Part shown: in pieces, positions 9,250-18,401 of the stretch | Layout: the number at the start of each line of letters is the position of its first letter | Numbering within the stretch: position 1 is the first letter of the stretch | Source of the DNA: JADJLQ01 sp031417835 | Lineage (GTDB): Bacteria; Bacteroidota; Bacteroidia; Chitinophagales; Saprospiraceae | Assembly (NCBI GenBank): GCA_031417835.1 | Contig: JANOWJ010000166.1 | Location: 1-64,000 of the forward strand | Direction of reading: 5' to 3' | DNA length: 64,000 nt | Position numbers and translations under genes: made by a program | Notes under the pieces: model-generated | Told to the model about the DNA's origin: nothing | The model's database searches: none | The model's input: only the letters and a program-made list of their open reading frames with translations

Positions 9250-9781
9250 GTATTATTTATTTTTCCAATTTATAGTTTCCAAAATATGTAAATTTTGCCT
9301 TCAAATTCTTTAGTATGTAAGATATGACAGTTTGTTGTTGTTCATAAACAACCTCTTAACCGGCATTTACTTTCTTTGTGCTGCATTTAGATATATGCAT
9401 AATAATATACAGCAATGAATGCCAAAATACATAATTATATACTTTTAATTACATATAGATCATTATTATATACTAAATTCGTAATCGACGAGGCTTGGTA
9501 TTGGGCCTCTAATTAGCATGCAAATATTAATATTTGAATTCGCCCTTCAGATGGACATCTGAGGAGTCGACAAATATTTATAAGTTAATGATATGTTAAT
9601 TTTAAATTATGAAAGTTACCTATTGCACCTCGATTACATTAAGACGAAACACAGATGATATGTTGAATAATTGTGTCACAAAAATTATTATAAGAAAATC
9701 TAATCGGACTAATTATTAAAAATGGAGCAATAAAACAATTAAAAGGGTATTCCTTATTTAGTTTAACTAAAATAAAAAGTT
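9250..9781. other. AT-rich intergenic region, no gene
   Basis: These 532 bases upstream of hsdM and of the 442-residue gene are strongly AT-rich and contain no plausible frame. A near-palindrome CAGATG-ga-CATCTG lies at 9548-9561. Directly before it, at 9536-9547, is the 12-mer GAATTCGCCCTT, which equals the cloning-site end of common TA vectors. No clear -7/-33 pair is seen for either flanking gene. Confidence 0.5.
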
Positions 9782-11110
9782 ATGAAATCAGCATACTGCC
9801 AAATTGTGATATTCATTATTTTAAGCAACTCTGTTGTGGCATTCAACATAGACTCCTCTATAACAATTGTAAATATTCCAAAAAGCACTACAGCAAAAGT
9901 ATCAAATATTGGTTCATCAAATTTCTCAATTGAAATTAAAATATTGGGACCAAAAGATACTTCTAAAACGACAGATGTTTTATTACTAATAGCTATTGAT
10001 GATGATGAAAAATTTTCTGGTTTAGAGATTTTTACAAAATCAATTTATATATCTAAATATGAATTCCAAAATAATTTAGCTTCTTCTGGGATTTCAAAAG
10101 AAGTCTATAAAACCATAGTGGGCACTTTTAATCATGATACTGCATTTGTAACTAATGTCAATAAAATTTTACGTATACAAGTTTCGACATCTACCAAAAA
10201 TGTACAAATTAATAACCCATTATCGACTGTAAAATTTGTAAAGTCATCTTTCTCTCAAAATCATGATGGAGTGTCTCTAGCAATAGGAACAAATTTTGAT
10301 ATTGCAGATGGCTTAAAAGTGAATTCATTTTATGGAAGAATTAGTGTATTGGAAAAAGAGCTTTTTAAAATAAAAAATGAGCCTAAAGGTTTTGGTAAAT
10401 TTATAAAGACTATTGGTCTATTTGGTGGAATCTACCAAAACAGGTATGTAACAATTAAAGGTCGGCCCGAATTTTCTCCGTATTATAAAGTAAATTCAAT
10501 AGGTAACTTTGATTCTGTATCAGTCACAAGAGCCTATGCATCGAAATCCCAAACGATAAAGTCAAATAACTATGGGTTGTTACTATCTTTACCAATATAT
10601 ATAAGCACCTATTCAAAACCAAATCACAGTGTATACTTTTCTATAACTCCAATTGATTTTGAAATTATATTAAGAAATACATTAAATACTTTCACATTTA
10701 GTTATCAAGACTCTTCCCTTGTAAAAAAGCCGATTTCTTTTTTAAATGATAGTATTGCTGATAATAGCACTGAACAGCAATTTGTTGACAAATTTGTAGG
10801 TTTAGTTACCTTGTCATATAACATGCATGGGAAAGATTACAATGTCTTTATTAAAGCATCTCCAATTAGTTTGTTTTGGACAAATTCAATTAATAATAAC
10901 TTAGAAGAACGCTCTTCGAATTCAAATCATCGATCAAAAATAATTCCTGCTTACAGTTTTTACTTTGGAGTTACAGAAAGAAAATTTGGAATAAGAATCG
11001 GTGGAGAATTTAAAGGCTCATATGGAATTAGAAATCCATTTTTTAATCTTTTTATTACAAAATCATTTGATTTCGCAAGATTTGGTGACGCCTTTAAAGG
11101 CGGGGAATAG
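9782..11110 (+). CDS. unrecognised exported protein
   Basis: A 442-residue protein I do not recognise. It starts with a signal peptide (hydrophobic IVIFIILSN, then VVAF) and is rich in Ser, Asn, Ile and Lys, with a strongly AT-biased codon use unlike the genes after 12.4 kb. The second half has alternating amphipathic stretches (for example KFGIRIGGEFKGSYGIRN and FFNLFITKSFDFARFGD near the end) that could be outer-membrane beta strands. A nuclease remnant follows 39 bases downstream on the same strand. The composition suggests horizontal transfer. No enzymatic motif is seen. Confidence 0.65.
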   Translation: MKSAYCQIVIFIILSNSVVAFNIDSSITIVNIPKSTTAKVSNIGSSNFSIEIKILGPKDTSKTTDVLLLIAIDDDEKFSGLEIFTKSIYISKYEFQNNLASSGISKEVYKTIVGTFNHDTAFVTNVNKILRIQVSTSTKNVQINNPLSTVKFVKSSFSQNHDGVSLAIGTNFDIADGLKVNSFYGRISVLEKELFKIKNEPKGFGKFIKTIGLFGGIYQNRYVTIKGRPEFSPYYKVNSIGNFDSVSVTRAYASKSQTIKSNNYGLLLSLPIYISTYSKPNHSVYFSITPIDFEIILRNTLNTFTFSYQDSSLVKKPISFLNDSIADNSTEQQFVDKFVGLVTLSYNMHGKDYNVFIKASPISLFWTNSINNNLEERSSNSNHRSKIIPAYSFYFGVTERKFGIRIGGEFKGSYGIRNPFFNLFITKSFDFARFGDAFKGGE

Positions 11111-11149
11111 GAGAAATAATTAAAATTTGTAATCAACTTAATCAATTAT

Positions 11150-11884
11150 ATGGACAACCCATTTTACATTCAACCTGAACTCCGTTATGGAGCTCCTGTT
11201 TGTGACGAAATACTTACATGAAGATAATTTTCAATTGGATACTCTTGGTACTTTAGACAAGCCAAGTGGACTCTTGAGATTATCAATCGAAACGACTATA
11301 TACTAAATGAATCAGAACGAATGAACAACTTTCGAGCGGACATAAGAATTCCTAAGAGATTTCGAGCAGGATTAAATGCTTATAAAGGAAGTGGCTTCGA
11401 CAGAGGTCATTTAGTAGCAAGTGCAAATAATGATATTCTAGAGATTCAAAACAGTGAGACTTTTCTTTTGTCAAATATGTCGCCACAACTTGCAAATTTT
11501 AATAGAGGTATGTGGAAGAAGTTGGAAGACTCTATAAGGGTGCTAAATGATAAAAAAGAAATTTTAGAGACTTACGTTCTATCTTGTCCTGTTTTCTATT
11601 TTCAAAAAACAATTGAAACAATTGGGGACCCTAACGATGAATTAGGCATTGACATACCTGTTCCTCATGCATTTGTAAAAAGTGTACTAGCTGAAGATAT
11701 AAGGGGTAACTTATCGCTTTGGACATTTGCAATGGAGAACAAAGAATTAAGTGGCAAAATTGAAGATTATCTTGTAAATACATATGATATGGAACAACTT
11801 GTAGGAGGTCGGTTTTGGGATCGCATCAGTGGGAGTGACATGCACGAGCAAAAGAGGGACCCGATTAAAATTTGGGAATACTAG
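11150..11884 (+). pseudogene. DNA/RNA non-specific endonuclease, 5' part broken
   Basis: The intact 3' frame (ATG at 11321, 187 residues) carries the core of the Endonuclease_NS family: SGFDRGH with the catalytic His, and SPQLANFNRGMW with the metal-ligand Asn. An in-frame ATG at 11150 starts a fitting N-terminus (YIQPELRYGAPVCDEIL), and the frame later continues with GYSWYFRQAKWTLEI, which belongs to the same domain. Between them, TGA at 11219 and TAA at 11225 interrupt it. Reading HEDNF in another frame bridges the gap, so two small compensating indels probably broke the gene. A product from 11321 would lack the first beta strands of the fold. Confidence 0.72.
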
Positions 11885-12412
11885 TACAAGTTGTGTATAA
11901 CATTTATTATGGCATCTTTTGGGTGATGTTTACCAGATTGTCGATTTCGATAGCAAGTGTCCTTTAGCTTCCCTTTAAAATAGTTGGTTCAAATTCAACG
12001 GCACCAATATTCTTTGTGCCGACGAAACATAACATTTCCCATGGATTCATACTATTCGATGAGCGACCTTGCTGCGCCAACCAGATATTAATTATTTCAT
12101 TGCATATCGTTCTAGCAATACATCTGCTAATAATCCTGGGAAACCTTTAAAGGTATCAAAAGCAGAATCTTTTTTGTTCCATGTAGGGAAGCCAAAGCTT
12201 CTCTGAATGGAGCTAAATGTATGCTTCCATACACCATTCCGGCTGCTTAACCTAAGCTTTAAGGCTAGGGTTAAGCAAGTATTATGTTCACATCGCTTTA
12301 GCCTTGAACCAATTTCAGCCACCCAGAAGAATACAGAGCCTGCAATCTGAAAATTTTTCTCCCCCCAATTAAACGAATCACCTCTTCATCAGTCCAAGTA
12401 AAAAGTCTTCAT
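11885..12412. other. intergenic region, no supported gene
   Basis: This 528-base stretch lies between the nuclease remnant and the serine hydrolase. A minus-strand frame with a GTG start (12092-12322, 76 codons) is open but resembles no protein I know and has no promoter box, so I do not call it. No terminator hairpin or repeat is evident. Confidence 0.4.
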
Positions 12413-13474
12413 ATGCGATTCACCCATTTATGCTTCGGAGTATTTTTTACAATACTGTTGACAGTATCATGCGATAAGTTCGTCCCTGTTCCTGTAGTTC
12501 CGACCGACTATTATTATCCACCGTTGACAGGTAGTGCATGGGAGACAATAAGCCCTGCAGACCTTGGGTGGGATGTCACCGCACTCAATGACTTGATCCA
12601 ATATGTGGATGCCAACAATTCTACTGCGTTCATCATCTTATATAAAGGTAGAATTGTGACAGAAAAGTATTTTAGAGGATTTACTGCTACCTCTTCTAAT
12701 CGTATCTTTTCAGCTACTAAAAGTATTGCAGGATTTTTGACCGGACTTGCTCAAGAACAAGGCCAACTCGATATCTCAAAAAAAGTAAGTGATTATATAG
12801 GTACAGGCTGGTCCAGGGCTCCCGTATTTCGGGAAAATTTGATCACTGTAAAACATTTAATCACCATGACCAGTGGCTTGAATGAAAACTTGACCTATGA
12901 TACGGTACCGGGTACGAAGTGGTATTATAATACTATAGCCTATCACAAAATCTACGAAGTCCTGGCTTCTGCATATGATCAGGATAATACAACATACACC
13001 AATGATCAATTATGGAGTAAAATTGGCATGCAACATTCTTTTTGGGATGAGGAACCCGGCGGGGGTCCTTCCATGTCGTGTTCCGGTAGAGATATGGCTC
13101 GATTTGGATTAATGATGCTGGCCGGAGGCAAATGGAATGGATCCACTTTAATGAAAGATGCCGGTTATTTTAAATCGATGGTGAACTCATCACAAGCTTA
13201 CAATGCAGCGTATGGATATTTGTGGTGGTTAAATGGTAAGTCCAATTTTATGCTACCGGGTACATCAGGTACTCAATACAAAGGTGTACTCGTGGCCCAA
13301 GCGCCGACTGATTTATGGGCAGCATTGGGTTATGGTGATAAAAAAATATATGTCGTCAAGAGTGAAGACCTTGTCGTGATCCGAAATGGAGCTCCATCTA
13401 ATGCGCCCGTGACTTATGCGCTTTCTAATTTTGATAATGAACTTTGGAAAAAACTGATGGCTGCCGTCAAGTAA
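12413..13474 (+). CDS. beta-lactamase-fold serine hydrolase lipoprotein
   Basis: A 353-residue class C beta-lactamase/penicillin-binding-like hydrolase. A lipoprotein signal ends at Cys20 (LLTVSC), so it is probably anchored in the envelope facing the periplasm. The SxxK nucleophile motif is SATK (S100, K103) and the YxN motif is YYN (171-173). A GTSG near the C-terminus could replace the KTG/HTG triad. Family members include esterases, D-aminopeptidases and peptidases, so the substrate is open. Its last 165 bases are repeated at 14738-14902. It converges with the cytochrome c-type lipoprotein gene. Confidence 0.85.
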   Translation: MRFTHLCFGVFFTILLTVSCDKFVPVPVVPTDYYYPPLTGSAWETISPADLGWDVTALNDLIQYVDANNSTAFIILYKGRIVTEKYFRGFTATSSNRIFSATKSIAGFLTGLAQEQGQLDISKKVSDYIGTGWSRAPVFRENLITVKHLITMTSGLNENLTYDTVPGTKWYYNTIAYHKIYEVLASAYDQDNTTYTNDQLWSKIGMQHSFWDEEPGGGPSMSCSGRDMARFGLMMLAGGKWNGSTLMKDAGYFKSMVNSSQAYNAAYGYLWWLNGKSNFMLPGTSGTQYKGVLVAQAPTDLWAALGYGDKKIYVVKSEDLVVIRNGAPSNAPVTYALSNFDNELWKKLMAAVK

Positions 13475-13667
13475 TCTTATTCGTAAAGTTAAGGTGGACT
13501 TACTTAATAGAAAATCTCAAAACAAATGAGGTTCAAAAAAAACTCTGGCGTGTTCCAAAAAAAAATCCCGCCAAAATGCCGAAGCATTTCTAGGTTTTTA
13601 CCCGGCAGCGAATTAAAACGTAGCGATTAACGCCAAGGATTTTTAGTTCTTTAGTGGTTTGCATTTA

Positions 13668-13689
13668 TTTTGTGCCATACGGCACAAAA
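13668..13689. repeat. palindromic element 1
   Basis: A perfect 9-bp stem TTTTGTGCC / GGCACAAAA with a 4-base loop. The matching place in copy 2 (about 15094-15115) has lost stem pairing. Confidence 0.65.
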
Positions 13690-13810
13690 GGTCCATGATC
13701 TTTTCTGGTCTTTACCGACATCAAAATCCTGACGGATTTAATCGATGGATTTGTTTTTAATTTCTACTTCAGCGGCGATGTTTTTAAGTTCTCGGGAGAC
13801 ATTGTCCAAA

Positions 13811-13828
13811 TTATGCCGCTAGGCATAA
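13811..13828. repeat. palindromic element 2
   Basis: A perfect 7-bp stem TTATGCC / GGCATAA with loop GCTA. The counterpart in copy 2 at 15254-15269 keeps 6 bp. Confidence 0.6.
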
Positions 13829-13858
13829 CATCTTGGTAAAAACAGTTGGAGCGTTCAC

Positions 13859-13875
13859 TTGTGCCGTAGGCACAA
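13859..13875. repeat. palindromic element 3
   Basis: A perfect 7-bp stem TTGTGCC / GGCACAA with loop GTA. It is identical in copy 2 at 15301-15317. Confidence 0.65.
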
Positions 13876-13997
13876 AACCGCAGGGTTTGATGTATTCGGC
13901 CGCTTTGACTCAAAAACTAAACACAGCTTCATTCTCATGCTAGCCTTGATAAAAAAACTTAGAATTATTATATCATAAGTTTAAATCCACCTCAGTA

Positions 13998-14333
13998 TTA
14001 CTTATTACTGTTCAACAAATATCCACTTAGATCAACTAATTCTTGGGCGGTCAAGCGTAAATCTCCAGCAGAAGGCATCAGGTTTTTTCATATTTTTTTC
14101 GGGTAAGAATACTGCTTAATGCCAAAGATTTGTTTTTTCCAGCCAAATCTTTTATGGTAATGGATTGTTTGTTTTCTGCTATCAAGAATCCTACATGCGA
14201 CTGGCCATCAGTGGTCGTTATAGACCATGCTTCATAGCCAAAGACAATACCTGCGGATTGATTAACTAAAGCATCCAACAAACCCGGACGATCAAATTTA
14301 TTATGTATTGCTTGCAGATTTGGGCCAATATCT
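13998..14333 (-). pseudogene. 3' fragment of the cytochrome c-type lipoprotein gene
   Basis: A duplicated 3' end of the gene at 15443-18319, starting after the heme motif (from DIGPNLQ to the stop). A missing base in the T-run at about 14080-14090 changes the frame, so the open frame stops at KKYEKT instead of continuing with SLMPSAGD. Upstream of 14333 the open frame runs into unrelated sequence, so there is no start codon of its own and no heme site. It is non-functional. Confidence 0.88.
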
Positions 14334-14737
14334 TCCTCACATTTGTACCATATATTGCCGAAGCCAATCAATAATATAATATAGCAAAATAGTGTTTTTG
14401 GACTCTGGTGAAGATAGTTTAATCGAGTACTAGTGGCTCGCACCAGATTAATTAAAAGAGGCTAAAAAAAATCGGAGCACTTGACTACTCCGATTTGTTC
14501 CAAAAAGGATATTTCGAAGGTATTCCCTTGGAAATCTCGACTAATTAGACTGTAAAAATATGAGTTAAATATGATTTAATTCTTACACAATTCATATTAA
14601 AATTTATATCATTCACAGAAGACTTGGAAGGAATAAATCAACATGTACATTATTCATTTCACTGAAAAAAAAGGATTTCGAGTTTTTCTGACCTGCTCCA
14701 GATCTTTCTTTTCTTTGACATATTTTCACAATTTAAA
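14334..14737. other. unique spacer between the two repeat copies
   Basis: These 404 bases between the repeat copies have no gene. The only clear structure is a minus-strand terminator at 14470-14495. The rest is AT-rich with no frame of note. It is either the remains of sequence inserted at the duplication joint or DNA from the original donor arrangement. Confidence 0.5.
14462..14495 (-). terminator. orphan rho-independent terminator
   Basis: On the minus strand an 8-bp perfect stem AATCGGAG / CTCCGATT with a 10-base loop is followed by eight Ts. It would stop leftward transcription, yet no gene ends on its right side within the spacer, so it is probably left over from a lost gene. Confidence 0.7.
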
Positions 14738-14902
14738 GATCTATGGGCAGCCTTGGGGTATGGCGATAAAAAAATATATGTCGTCAAGAGTGAAGACCTT
14801 GTCGTGATCCGACATGGAGCTCCATCTAATGCTCCTGTGACTTATGTGCTTTCTAATTTTGATAATGAACTTTGGAAAAAATTGATGGCTGCCGTCAAAT
14901 AA
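14738..14902 (+). pseudogene. 3' fragment of the serine hydrolase gene
   Basis: An exact-length (165-base) copy of the last codons of the serine hydrolase, including its stop, with a few substitutions and no indels. It has no start codon and is joined upstream to unrelated AT-rich DNA. It is part of repeat copy 2. Confidence 0.9.
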
Positions 14903-15442
14903 TCTTATTCGTAAAGTTAAGGTGGACTTACTTAATAGAAAATCTCAAAACAAATGAGGTTCAAAAAAACTCTGGCGTGTTCCAAAAAACTCCCGCCAAA
15001 ATGCCCAAGGATTTCTAGGTTTTTACCCAGCAGCGGATTAAAACGTAGCGATTAACGCCAGAGGTTTTTAGTTCTTTTGTGGTTTGCATTCATATTGTTC
15101 CATGCGGCACAAAAGGAACAGGAACTTCTCTAGCCTTTACAGACATCAAAATCCTAACGGATTTAATCGATGGATTTGTTTTTAAATTTCTAGCAAAGCG
15201 GCAATGTGTTTGAACTCAAGGCAAGTGAAGTTCTCGTCAGACCTTGTCCAATTTATGCCGCTAGGCATAGCGTCTTGGTAAAAACAGTTGTAGTGTTCAC
15301 TTGTGCCGTAGGCACAAAACCGCATTGGGTTTGATGTATTCGGCCGCTTTGACTCAAAAACTAAAAACAGCTTCATTCTCCATGCTAGCCTTGATAAAAA
15401 AACTTAGAATTATTATATCATAAGTTTAAATCCACCTCAGTA
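14903..15442. other. second copy of the convergent spacer
   Basis: Copy 2 of the spacer at 13475-13997. It has no gene; short minus-strand frames such as 15182-15376 look accidental. Hairpin 3 (15301-15317) is intact, hairpin 2 (15254-15269) is shortened by one pair, and hairpin 1 is degraded. Confidence 0.55.
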
Positions 15443-18319
15443 TTACTTATTACTGCCCAGCAAATATCCACTCAGATCTGCTAATTCTTGAGCGGTCATG
15501 CGTAAATCTCCGGCAGAAGGCATCAGGCTTTTTTCATATTTTTTTCGGGTAAGAATACTGTTCAATGCCAAAGATTTGTTTTTTCCAGCCAGATCTTTTA
15601 TCGTAATGGATTGTTTGTTTTCTGCTATCAAGAATCCTACATGCGACTGGCCGTCAGTGGTCGTTATAGACCATGCTTCATAGCCAAAGACAATGCCTGC
15701 GGATGGATTAACTAAAGCATCCAACAAACCCGGTCGATCAAATTTATTATGTATTGCTTGCAGATTTGGGCCAATATCTAGTCCGACTCCGCCCAATCGA
15801 TGACAAATGCTGCATTTGGTGGCGAAAAGTTGTTTCCCATGATCACTATCATATTTTTGAGCAGCGATCACAGGGATGTTATAATTGAGTTCAGTTGAAT
15901 CTGATTTGAAGTATTGTGATGCCTCGACCCTGATGCTGAGATTTTTGTTTGTCAACAATCTATGACTAATTTCTTTATATAATTCTTTCGGAAATTTATT
16001 GTTGGCTATACTAGCCAATACAATATTGCCTCCGATGGAATCCGATGCTAAATCCTGAGCATTCCATTTTTTTTCATCATACGGCAACTTAGCATCCATG
16101 ATCTTACTCAACTTTACTTTTTGCTCTGCCAGTTTTCGTTCAAAAGCAGGATTGCGATTCCATTTAGACCAATCATACAGATCATGCCATTCATTATTTT
16201 GACGGAATGCCAGCCAGTAAATCGCTAGCGAGGAGATATCGTCTGATTCATGTTTGGATAATTTCATCATGGCAGCCACCGCAGCTCGATCTTTTATAAA
16301 TGCAAGCGCAGTCAAGCTTCTGGTCCGCTGAGGTAAAGTCAGTGCTGAGGAGGTTATCCTGGTCACTAAATGATCTATCTGGTCTACCGGATGCAATCTC
16401 CAGACTAATGCCTCTAAGCGATCATCCCATTGAATGACATCGCCTTGATCTGCATAGTACAGCCCGATCGCCTCCTTTAGAAAAGTAGACTCGCGGTCGG
16501 TCACGGATCTACATAATGCCTCCAAATACCACTGGTCGACACCATTAAAATGTCGTAACGAAGTTAAGAGCAGTGGTTTTTTGATATCATATGGCAGGTG
16601 GCTTATACTATTGATCAACTCTCTCTGTATAAAAATGGAGGTATCTGCCAACAACTTTTTTGCGAGTGGGAGCATATCTACACCTGCGTTTCTCAATGCT
16701 CTATACGCCACAATCTTTGTATCAAGATCATCTCCCGCTAATAAAAGCTCTACTTCGTGAATACCCTCCGGCCCCATCATGGCGAGTGCCCAAATGGCTC
16801 TAGCTCTGTGATACGGATTGGCATCACTCAAGATTTTTTTTATCGATGGGATATCTTGTGACTTTGATTGCAAGATTTGATTCAATGCAGCATACCGCAC
16901 ATTGATGGCCGGATTCATAAGGGCTTGGAGTTGACCATGAGCAGAGCCTAAGTCCAGTACTGGTCTTTTAAGTTGCTTGCCTTTGGAAGTGACCCGATAT
17001 ATTCTACCAAATCCAGTCGAATCTTTCATTTGATGTCCCCCGACTACCGGATCATACCAATCAGCGATGTATATAGCTCCTTCTGTACCTACTGCTACAT
17101 CACTAGGGCGAAACCATTTATTCTGATCTTTATTTGCAGCCGTATCATTCCATACATAGCGTTCATTATCCAGGTTAAGCGAAGTTATAAAATTGATTCT
17201 GGGTCCAAGGTTATAGCCGGATTGATATCGGGTAGGGTGGTATGCAAAAATGGTATTCCGACCGGCTTCAGCACTTAATAACATGCCTCTATACTGCTCA
17301 CCCAATGCATCGCTTTCATAATAAGTCACACCAGTCGGGGATCCAGCACCTGTGCGATCACCTACCGGCATGACCCCGGGATCCTCCTGGTGCCAGTGCG
17401 CGTCAAATATATCCTGACCTGGTCGTTGATCGGCTTGCCACGATCTAGTGCCGTCCGTGCTAAAAAAACCTGCATTGCCTTCTTCGGGCAACCAGCTGGT
17501 GCGGCAGGCTACGACTTGATCGTCATTATCATTTTGCCATACATCGCCACGGCTATCGATGACCAGCTCATACGAATTTCTAAAATTATGCCCGATTACT
17601 TTAAGTCCGGTGCCGTCCGGTTTTATTTTCAAGGCCAGTCCGCCTACCCATACTTTACCATCATCACTTTTTTGATTCCCTTGATTGATTGTATTGTATG
17701 GCGAGCCACCGGTATATTGACTTCCTGATCTCAATGTCCACCCTGCTCGGTCTGTCACCATATGCGGTCCTGCATTACCGGTATTAAAATATAAATGACC
17801 ATCCGGGCCACCGACTATCGCATGCAGGGAGTGATCGTGATCATGCCCGCCAAACCCGGTCAGAAAGATTTCTTTTTTATCGGGTTGGTCATCTCCATTT
17901 TCATCCGTGTATACGATTAAATGGGGCGAGCACGATACATACACCTTATTCCCGATGACTGCAAGACCTACAGGAGCCACTAGATCGGTATCTTGAACAA
18001 ATATTTTAGAGTGATCTGCGCTACCATCTTCGTCTTTATCCTCTAGGATCATCACTCGATCGCCTTGACTATGATGTAAGCCTTTGGTAGAGTCGTTATT
18101 AAAATTGCGATAATTTACGGCTTCAGTCACCCACACTCTGCCTTTGGCATCTATATCTATGTTGGTAGGATTATAAAACAATGGCGATGCTGCCCAAAGT
18201 TTGACTTCAAGATCATCAGGTGCCACGAGTGAAATAGAATCCTGGACGATTGGTTTTTGTATACAGGAATGAATGACCAAAAAAGTCAACAAAAACAGAA
18301 GTATAAGTTTATAATTCAT
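15443..18319 (-). CDS. dehydrogenase-like/HEAT/cytochrome c lipoprotein
   Basis: A 958-residue protein of the type called PVC-type heme-binding or membrane-bound dehydrogenase-domain proteins. I chose the ATG at 18319 because it puts a lipoprotein signal at the start (LLFLLTFLVIHSC); the longer frame from 18373 adds 18 unlikely residues. The N-terminal half is a propeller domain (APDDLEVKLWAASPLFYNPT; GLAVIGNKVYVSCSPHL). A helical HEAT-like middle follows, then a C-terminal cytochrome c with CSICH at 836-840 and a likely axial Met near 933. It probably oxidises a sugar or alcohol in the periplasm and passes electrons to heme. A Tat-type isomerase-like gene precedes it in the same direction. 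Its 3' end is duplicated upstream of it. Confidence 0.85.
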   Translation of the reverse strand: MNYKLILLFLLTFLVIHSCIQKPIVQDSISLVAPDDLEVKLWAASPLFYNPTNIDIDAKGRVWVTEAVNYRNFNNDSTKGLHHSQGDRVMILEDKDEDGSADHSKIFVQDTDLVAPVGLAVIGNKVYVSCSPHLIVYTDENGDDQPDKKEIFLTGFGGHDHDHSLHAIVGGPDGHLYFNTGNAGPHMVTDRAGWTLRSGSQYTGGSPYNTINQGNQKSDDGKVWVGGLALKIKPDGTGLKVIGHNFRNSYELVIDSRGDVWQNDNDDQVVACRTSWLPEEGNAGFFSTDGTRSWQADQRPGQDIFDAHWHQEDPGVMPVGDRTGAGSPTGVTYYESDALGEQYRGMLLSAEAGRNTIFAYHPTRYQSGYNLGPRINFITSLNLDNERYVWNDTAANKDQNKWFRPSDVAVGTEGAIYIADWYDPVVGGHQMKDSTGFGRIYRVTSKGKQLKRPVLDLGSAHGQLQALMNPAINVRYAALNQILQSKSQDIPSIKKILSDANPYHRARAIWALAMMGPEGIHEVELLLAGDDLDTKIVAYRALRNAGVDMLPLAKKLLADTSIFIQRELINSISHLPYDIKKPLLLTSLRHFNGVDQWYLEALCRSVTDRESTFLKEAIGLYYADQGDVIQWDDRLEALVWRLHPVDQIDHLVTRITSSALTLPQRTRSLTALAFIKDRAAVAAMMKLSKHESDDISSLAIYWLAFRQNNEWHDLYDWSKWNRNPAFERKLAEQKVKLSKIMDAKLPYDEKKWNAQDLASDSIGGNIVLASIANNKFPKELYKEISHRLLTNKNLSIRVEASQYFKSDSTELNYNIPVIAAQKYDSDHGKQLFATKCSICHRLGGVGLDIGPNLQAIHNKFDRPGLLDALVNPSAGIVFGYEAWSITTTDGQSHVGFLIAENKQSITIKDLAGKNKSLALNSILTRKKYEKSLMPSAGDLRMTAQELADLSGYLLGSNK

Positions 18320-18401
18320 TCGATGTATTAATAATTTATAGTTTATAAAAAATCTTTGGATCAGACTAATCAATGTAGCTAAAGCAAGGGTTATTTTCTT
18401 A

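Larger units (their letters stand above)
13475..13997. other. intergenic segment with three perfect hairpins
   Basis: This is the original convergent spacer, copy 1, with no gene. It holds three short perfect inverted repeats: TTTTGTGCC-atac-GGCACAAAA (13668-13689), TTATGCC-gcta-GGCATAA (13811-13828) and TTGTGCC-gta-GGCACAA (13859-13875). The shared GTGCC/GGCAC core suggests one family of small palindromic intergenic elements. They may also help to stop convergent transcription. Confidence 0.6.
13310..14333. repeat. direct repeat, copy 1 (about 1 kb)
   Basis: This copy runs from codon 300 of the serine hydrolase (GAT-TTATGGGCAGC) through the convergent intergenic region into a 3' fragment of the cytochrome c-type gene, ending at CCAATATCT. 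It matches 14738-15779 in the same orientation, with scattered substitutions and small indels. The two ends of the repeat lie in different genes, so a tandem duplication of the gene junction explains it better than insertion of an element. Confidence 0.9.
14738..15779. repeat. direct repeat, copy 2 (about 1 kb)
   Basis: This copy matches 13310-14333 in the same orientation, about 1.43 kb further on. It contains the serine hydrolase 3' fragment, the hairpin-bearing spacer and the true 3' end of the cytochrome c-type gene. Recombination between the copies would delete about 1.4 kb and restore a simple convergent gene pair. Confidence 0.9.

Noticed and set aside
12092..12322. 76-codon minus-strand frame with a GTG start
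   Set aside because: No recognisable protein, no promoter box, and it lies in a degraded region.
13310..15779. insertion sequence or transposon as source of the repeats
   Set aside because: No transposase frame, no terminal inverted repeats, and the repeat ends fall inside two host genes; tandem duplication fits better.
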